Of a stretch of 64,000 bases of DNA, positions 61,891-64,000 are shown piece by piece. Numbering within the stretch: position 1 is the first letter of the stretch; each line of letters starts with the position of its first letter. The position numbers and the translations under genes are program-made. The stretch is from contig CADCIB010000002.1 of the NCBI GenBank assembly GCA_902801375.1, forward strand, positions 248,001 through 312,000. Reading direction: 5' to 3'. The notes under the pieces were generated by a model that had not been told where the DNA came from, did no database searches, and was given only the letters and a program-made list of their open reading frames with translations. This stretch comes from an uncultured Prevotellaceae bacterium (GTDB lineage: Bacteria; Bacteroidota; Bacteroidia; Bacteroidales; Bacteroidaceae).

Positions 61891-64000
61891 ATGGTTATTC
61901 CTAGTTATTTCTGGATTGTACCTGTTGCCTCGGTCATCGCCTTGGCAATGGCGTATTACTTCTTCGCCTCGATGATGAAGGAGAGTGAGGGTACTGCCCG
62001 TATGCAAGAAATTGCCGGACATATCCGCAGAGGCGCTATGGCCTATCTGAAACAGCAGTACAAAGTGGTGGGCATCGTGTTTGTGGTGCTCTGTGCCCTG
62101 TTTGCTTTCATGGCCTATGGGCTGAACGTGCAGAACAAATGGGTGCCTTTTGCTTTCCTTACGGGAGGTTTCTTCTCAGGCTTGGCAGGCTTCTTCGGCA
62201 TGAAGACCGCCACCTATGCATCAGGACGTACGGCCAATGCTGCCCGCGAGAGCCTTGACAAAGGCTTGAAGGTGGCTTTCCGCTCAGGTGCCGTGATGGG
62301 TCTGACGGTGGTTGGCCTGGGTTTGCTCGACATCGCCATCTGGTTCTTCGTGCTGAACCGCTTCGATCCCGAGGGCCTCATCTCCATCACCACCACCATG
62401 CTGACCTTCGGTATGGGTGCTTCGACACAGGCTCTGTTTGCCCGTGTGGGCGGTGGTATCTACACCAAGGCTGCCGACGTGGGTGCCGACATCGTGGGTA
62501 AGGTGGAAGCCGACATCCCTGAGGACGACCCGCGCAATCCTGCCACCATTGCCGACAATGTGGGCGACAATGTGGGCGACGTGGCCGGTATGGGTGCCGA
62601 CCTGTATGAGAGCTATTGCGGTAGTGTGCTTTCCACAGCAGCCCTGGGTGCCTCGGCCTTTGCGGCCAGCAGCGTCGAAGGCATGCAGATGAAGGCTGTC
62701 ATCGCTCCGATGATCATCGCTGCCGTGGGAGTATTCCTTTCGTTGCTTGGCATTTTCCTCGTCCGTACGAAGGAAGGTGCTACCATGAAGAACCTGCTCC
62801 ACTCGTTGTCTCTGGGCACGAACGTCAGCGCTGTGCTGATTGCAGTCGCCACGTTTGGCATTCTCTACGGCCTGGGCATTGAGAATTGGCTGGGTCTTTC
62901 GTTCTCCGTCATCAGCGGTTTGGCAGCCGGTGTCATCATCGGACAGGCCACCGAATACTATACTTCGCATTCCTACAAGCCGACTCAGAAGATTTCCGAG
63001 GCTGGTCAGACGGGTGCTGCAACGGTGATTATCAAGGGTATTGGTACGGGAATGATTTCTACTTGCATCCCCGTTATCACCATCGGTGTGGCCATCATGC
63101 TGAGCTATCTCTGCGCTAACGGCTTCGACCTCTCGATGTCTTCCGAGAGTCTTTCGCATGGTCTGTATGGCATCGGCATCGCTGCTGTGGGTATGCTCTC
63201 CACGCTGGGCATCACTTTGGCTACCGACGCTTACGGCCCCATTGCCGACAATGCCGGCGGTAATGCTGAGATGTCGAGTCTGGGTGAGGAAGTGCGCCAC
63301 CGTACGGATGCCCTCGATGCCCTTGGCAACACCACCGCTGCTACGGGTAAGGGCTTCGCCATCGGTTCTGCCGCGCTGACGGCTTTGGCACTCTTGGCCT
63401 CCTACATCGAGGAAATCAAGATTGCAATGGCCCGTGCCGGACAGACTCTGACCAACGTGGCAGGTGATGTGATTTCTGCCACCGATGCCACCATCCCCGA
63501 TTTCATGAACTATTTCCAGGTGAACCTGATGAACCCGAGAGTGCTGGTGGGTGCCTTCATCGGCGCGATGGCTGCCTTCCTGTTCTGTGGAATGACGATG
63601 GAAGCCGTGGGGCGTGCTGCAGAGAAGATGGTGCAGGAAGTGCGCCGTCAGTTCCGCGAGATTGCTGGAATCCTCGAAGGCAAGGCCACTCCTGACTACG
63701 GCCGTTGCGTGGAGATTTCCACACGTGCCGCCCAGCATGAGATGATAGTTCCTTCGGTCCTCGCCATTCTGATTCCCATTCTGGTGGGTATCATCCTCGG
63801 CGTGGCTGGCGTACTCGGTCTGTTGGTAGGCGGACTGGCTGGCGGCTTCACGCTGGCTGTGTTCATGGCCAATGCCGGTGGTGCCTGGGACAATGCGAAG
63901 AAGAACATCGAGGAAGGCAACTTCGGCGGCAAGGGCTCGTTTGCCCATAAGGCTTGTATCGTGGGCGACACCGTGGGCGACCCGTTCAAGGACACTAGCG
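61891..64000 (+). CDS. hppA: Membrane-bound ion-pumping pyrophosphatase (C-terminus outside window)
   Basis: HppA couples pyrophosphate hydrolysis to Na+ or H+ export. About 703 residues are present; the gene runs off the end just after GDTVGDPFKDTS, the last of the conserved acidic motifs, so only the C-terminal end is missing. The core motifs are visible: KVEADIPEDDPRNPATIADN, DNVGDNVGDVAGMGADLYES, TDAYGPIADNAGGNAEM and GNTTAATGKGFAIGSAALT. The Ala in NTTAATGKG is the mark of K+-dependent enzymes (K+-independent ones have Lys). GADLYESY rather than GADIFESY points to the Na+-pumping group, with less certainty. It starts at ATG 61891 after an A-rich leader. Confidence 0.94.
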   Translation, partial: MVIPSYFWIVPVASVIALAMAYYFFASMMKESEGTARMQEIAGHIRRGAMAYLKQQYKVVGIVFVVLCALFAFMAYGLNVQNKWVPFAFLTGGFFSGLAGFFGMKTATYASGRTANAARESLDKGLKVAFRSGAVMGLTVVGLGLLDIAIWFFVLNRFDPEGLISITTTMLTFGMGASTQALFARVGGGIYTKAADVGADIVGKVEADIPEDDPRNPATIADNVGDNVGDVAGMGADLYESYCGSVLSTAALGASAFAASSVEGMQMKAVIAPMIIAAVGVFLSLLGIFLVRTKEGATMKNLLHSLSLGTNVSAVLIAVATFGILYGLGIENWLGLSFSVISGLAAGVIIGQATEYYTSHSYKPTQKISEAGQTGAATVIIKGIGTGMISTCIPVITIGVAIMLSYLCANGFDLSMSSESLSHGLYGIGIAAVGMLSTLGITLATDAYGPIADNAGGNAEMSSLGEEVRHRTDALDALGNTTAATGKGFAIGSAALTALALLASYIEEIKIAMARAGQTLTNVAGDVISATDATIPDFMNYFQVNLMNPRVLVGAFIGAMAAFLFCGMTMEAVGRAAEKMVQEVRRQFREIAGILEGKATPDYGRCVEISTRAAQHEMIVPSVLAILIPILVGIILGVAGVLGLLVGGLAGGFTLAVFMANAGGAWDNAKKNIEEGNFGGKGSFAHKACIVGDTVGDPFKDTS

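Overview
The window looks like chromosomal backbone from a Bacteroidota of the Prevotella type. Almost every upstream region carries the Bacteroidetes sigma factor motif TAnnTTTG, often with TTG 19-21 bases before it. Ribosome binding sites are weak. The gene content fits: GldE, DUF4293, DUF4831, DUF4861 and DUF5687 proteins, a BamD-omega-DUF4293 cluster, a DAHP synthase fused to chorismate mutase, a membrane pyrophosphatase and the pyruvate:ferredoxin oxidoreductase of an anaerobe. I see no phage, insertion sequence, CRISPR array or rRNA.

Layout. 1-3.9 kb: start of a divergent membrane protein gene, then bamD, rpoZ, DUF4293 and a nucleotide-sugar dehydratase. 4-11.7 kb (minus): C1B peptidase, Xaa-Pro aminopeptidase, ABC ATPase, secA and a beta-barrel protein. 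12-14.5 kb (plus): secreted unknown, TPR protein, DAHP synthase/chorismate mutase. 14.6-25.8 kb: GH43-like enzyme, HAD phosphatase, GH2 beta-galactosidase, a roughly 640-base non-coding stretch, then a minus-strand run LolA-DUF5687-DUF4861-copper ATPase. 25.9-33.5 kb: ftsK, exonuclease, RlmI-type methyltransferase, tilS, GH10-like lipoprotein. 33.6-38.4 kb: small membrane ORF, porin, a 22-base tandem repeat array, prs, thiE-like, nspC. 38.5-44.6 kb: four tRNA genes, then unknown-ssb-gldE-phosphopantetheinyl transferase, nnr and DUF4831. 44.8-64 kb: nifJ, an ATP-grasp-like gene, ftsZ with a small partner, two secreted proteins, rpiB and tkt, M64 peptidase-folK-PBP1A, miaA-lpxA, and hppA running off the end.

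How the genes fit together. Many serve the envelope (BamD, SecA, LolA-like, porin, LpxA, PBP1A, FtsZ, FtsK, nucleotide-sugar dehydratase). Others serve central anaerobic metabolism (NifJ, transketolase/RpiB/Prs, HppA) or RNA and cofactor chemistry (TilS, MiaA, RlmI, FolK, Nnr). Scattered carbohydrate enzymes suggest polysaccharide use, but there is no SusC/SusD pair here.

The most unusual items are a P-type copper ATPase that lacks nearly all of its nucleotide-binding domain, an ftsZ leader with a 12-bp inverted repeat covering the first possible start codon, several strong intergenic inverted repeats, and two sets of tandem repeats. I found no clearly new multi-gene defence or mobile system.
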